A stretch of 5,828 nucleotides of DNA, taken from an uncultured Clostridia bacterium (GTDB lineage Bacteria > Bacillota > Clostridia > Oscillospirales > Ruminococcaceae). The position numbers and the translations under genes were made by a program. Below are positions 4,481 to 5,828 of the stretch, one piece after another. Location: assembly GCA_947427325.1 (NCBI GenBank), contig CANEHP010000142.1:1-5828 (forward strand), read 5' to 3'. Position 1 is the stretch's first letter. The number at the start of each line of letters is the position of its first letter. Below the pieces are notes generated by a model that was given only the letters and a program-made list of their open reading frames with translations, had not been told where the DNA came from and did no database searches.

Positions 4481-5828
4481 ATGGCTTTTAAAAAATGCAA
4501 GGAATTAGTGTCGGCAGTTTTGGCTTCCGCTTTGGCGATTACTGCCTGCGTCACTACCGTCAACGGCGAAAATTCTCCTTTGGCGAAGAAAAATAACGGA
4601 AAGGTTTATCAAAGCGTTTCCCAAACTATCACCGGTCAGCTGGGCAGTATTTATGACGTTCAGCCTCAAAAGGCTTCGGATTCCGTCTTCGGATTAACGG
4701 GAAGCTTTTCGGGAACAAGCTATTATGAACAGCTGGATAAGGATTCCCAAAAGGTTTATAACGGTATTTATGAAAAGTACAAGGGCGGGATGAAAAACGG
4801 CGAAGCGGTGGAAATTATAGAGTATTTCCCCGAAATGAAATTTACCGTTACGGGAACGGTAAGCGGCGGATATTTTAATCTGGACGATGCGTCTAAAGAG
4901 TTGGTTTGGGGTACCATAGGAGGATATCTATATCCCGCTTTTCTTGCTTTGACAGCGGATCATCCCGAGCTTAGCTGGATTTCATACTGCTCCTACAACA
5001 CCCGTCTTGGCGTAAGTGGAATAAAATCTAATAGCGACGGCACATATACATACCCTGTTACATCTTTAACATTAACCTTAAGCACAAAAAACATTTATGG
5101 AACACCCGATGAAATATCCTCCGCAGTAAGCAAGGCAAAAGGTGTTATCGGCGTTCAGGAAACCAAATACGAGCAGGTTAAGGCTATTCATGATTATCTT
5201 TGCAATACCATTGACTACAACTATACTGCAATAAAGAATGAAGCCGAGCTTCCAACAGGCTATGACGTTGGGTATTATCAAACCGCATACAGCGCATTTT
5301 ACAGAATACCTCAGGACGAAAACACCGATTTGGGCAAAAAGACCGATAAAAACCTTACGGTTTGCGCAGGCTATGCAAGATCCTTTAAGGTTCTCTGCGA
5401 ACAATACAATATACCTTGTATCTATGTTGTGGGCCACGGTATTAACAACAGCGGCAGCAAAGAGGCTCACGCCTGGAATTATGTGAAGATGGACGACGGC
5501 AACTGGTATGCAGTTGACGCAACCTGGGACGATCAGTCCTCAAGAATTTACTATGAATATTTCCTTGCAGGCTCGGACACACCCGGCTTTAACAGCCTTA
5601 CCTTCGGTCAAAGCCATCAAGAATCGGGAGTGTGGTCCTCTGATACAACATATGTTTTCAAATATCCCACTCTTGCAAGGGAAGCATTTGATCCCAATAA
5701 AGCACCTGCCGAAACAACACCTGTTACCGAAACAACAACACCTGTTTCCGAAGTAACGACACCTGTTTCCGAGACAACAACACCTGTTTCCGAAGTAACG
5801 ACACCTGTTTCCGAGACAACAACACCTG
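4481..5828 (+). CDS. Secreted transglutaminase-like protein, 3' end outside the window
   Basis: An uninterrupted frame from the ATG at 4481 gives 449 residues before the window ends, with no stop reached. Residues 1-29 are an export signal; ITAC (Cys23) could be a lipobox, or cleavage may follow VNG at 29. A region from YYEQL (81-85) through HPELSW (161-166) resembles the segment that often precedes the enzyme core in clostridial secreted members. The transglutaminase-like core shows IHDYLC (236-241), VCAGYA with the presumed nucleophile Cys295, AHAWNY with His330, and AVDATWDD with Asp346, the expected Cys-His-Asp order. Such cores act as transglutaminases, proteases or amide hydrolases, so the reaction is not settled. 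From residue 409 a Thr/Pro/Glu-rich repeat begins, typical of a linker to a further domain such as a dockerin or wall anchor, unseen here. It is divergent from the CapA operon and has its own strong promoter. Confidence 0.9.
   Translation, partial: MAFKKCKELVSAVLASALAITACVTTVNGENSPLAKKNNGKVYQSVSQTITGQLGSIYDVQPQKASDSVFGLTGSFSGTSYYEQLDKDSQKVYNGIYEKYKGGMKNGEAVEIIEYFPEMKFTVTGTVSGGYFNLDDASKELVWGTIGGYLYPAFLALTADHPELSWISYCSYNTRLGVSGIKSNSDGTYTYPVTSLTLTLSTKNIYGTPDEISSAVSKAKGVIGVQETKYEQVKAIHDYLCNTIDYNYTAIKNEAELPTGYDVGYYQTAYSAFYRIPQDENTDLGKKTDKNLTVCAGYARSFKVLCEQYNIPCIYVVGHGINNSGSKEAHAWNYVKMDDGNWYAVDATWDDQSSRIYYEYFLAGSDTPGFNSLTFGQSHQESGVWSSDTTYVFKYPTLAREAFDPNKAPAETTPVTETTTPVSEVTTPVSETTTPVSEVTTPVSETTTP
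5705..5828 (+). repeat. Tandem 21/42-bp repeat encoding a Thr/Pro/Glu linker
   Basis: Within the transglutaminase-like gene, 21-bp units begin at 5720, 5741, 5762, 5783 and 5804, with the next starting at 5825. A shorter 15-bp unit begins at 5705. They encode heptads alternating PVSEVTT and PVSETTT, after a first PVTETTT. The alternation makes a 42-bp higher-order unit: 5741-5782 and 5783-5824 are identical base for base. Exact identity points to recent duplication. The repeat continues past the window edge, so its copy number is unknown. Confidence 0.9.

Noticed and set aside
4327..4563. Minus-strand open frame of 78 codons
   Set aside because: It overlaps the promoter, leader and signal peptide of the well-supported plus-strand gene.
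5078..5470. Minus-strand open frame of 130 codons inside the transglutaminase-like gene
   Set aside because: It is antisense to a coding frame with intact catalytic motifs and has no independent support.

Overview
The window looks like chromosomal DNA from a low-to-mid GC, Gram-positive anaerobe of the Firmicutes, probably a gut Clostridia such as a Ruminococcus-like Oscillospiraceae. The evidence is the style of its secretion signals, the AT-rich intergenic DNA with sigma-A type promoters and AGAGG/AAAGG ribosome binding sites, a clostridial form of the phosphodiester glycosidase, and a secreted transglutaminase-like protein with a Thr/Pro/Glu-rich tail. The genus is inferred from style, not from a search.

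Layout. Positions 1-189 hold no gene but a dense run of inverted repeats, including one hairpin that can terminate transcription from both sides and one that terminates on the plus strand. Positions 190-3972 carry three minus-strand genes with gaps of only 35 and 49 bases, almost certainly an operon. In order of transcription they are a CapA-family lipoprotein with a metallophosphatase-like fold (2740-3972), a single-pass membrane protein of unknown function (1322-2704), and a membrane-anchored phosphodiester glycosidase of the NAGPA family (190-1272). Positions 3973-4480 form a 508-base divergent regulatory region with candidate promoters in both directions, a 23-bp palindrome and an array of four hexamers in exact 11-bp phase. 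From 4481 to the window end runs a plus-strand gene, open at its 3' end, for a secreted transglutaminase-like protein with an intact Cys-His-Asp triad and an expanding heptad-repeat linker.

How the genes may work together. All four products should sit at or outside the membrane. The two recognisable operon enzymes belong to families that handle phosphate-ester or polymer-anchoring chemistry at the cell surface (CapA in capsule polymer attachment, NAGPA in sugar-1-phosphate diester cleavage). The third, unknown protein lies between them and has its bulk outside the cell. A cell-envelope glycopolymer role is therefore the best inference. The phased hexamers upstream of the operon resemble PhoP/PhoB-type boxes, which suggests but does not prove phosphate-responsive control. 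No CapB or CapC homologue is present in the window, so a complete poly-gamma-glutamate synthase locus is not supported. I see no mobile element, CRISPR array, tRNA or rRNA.
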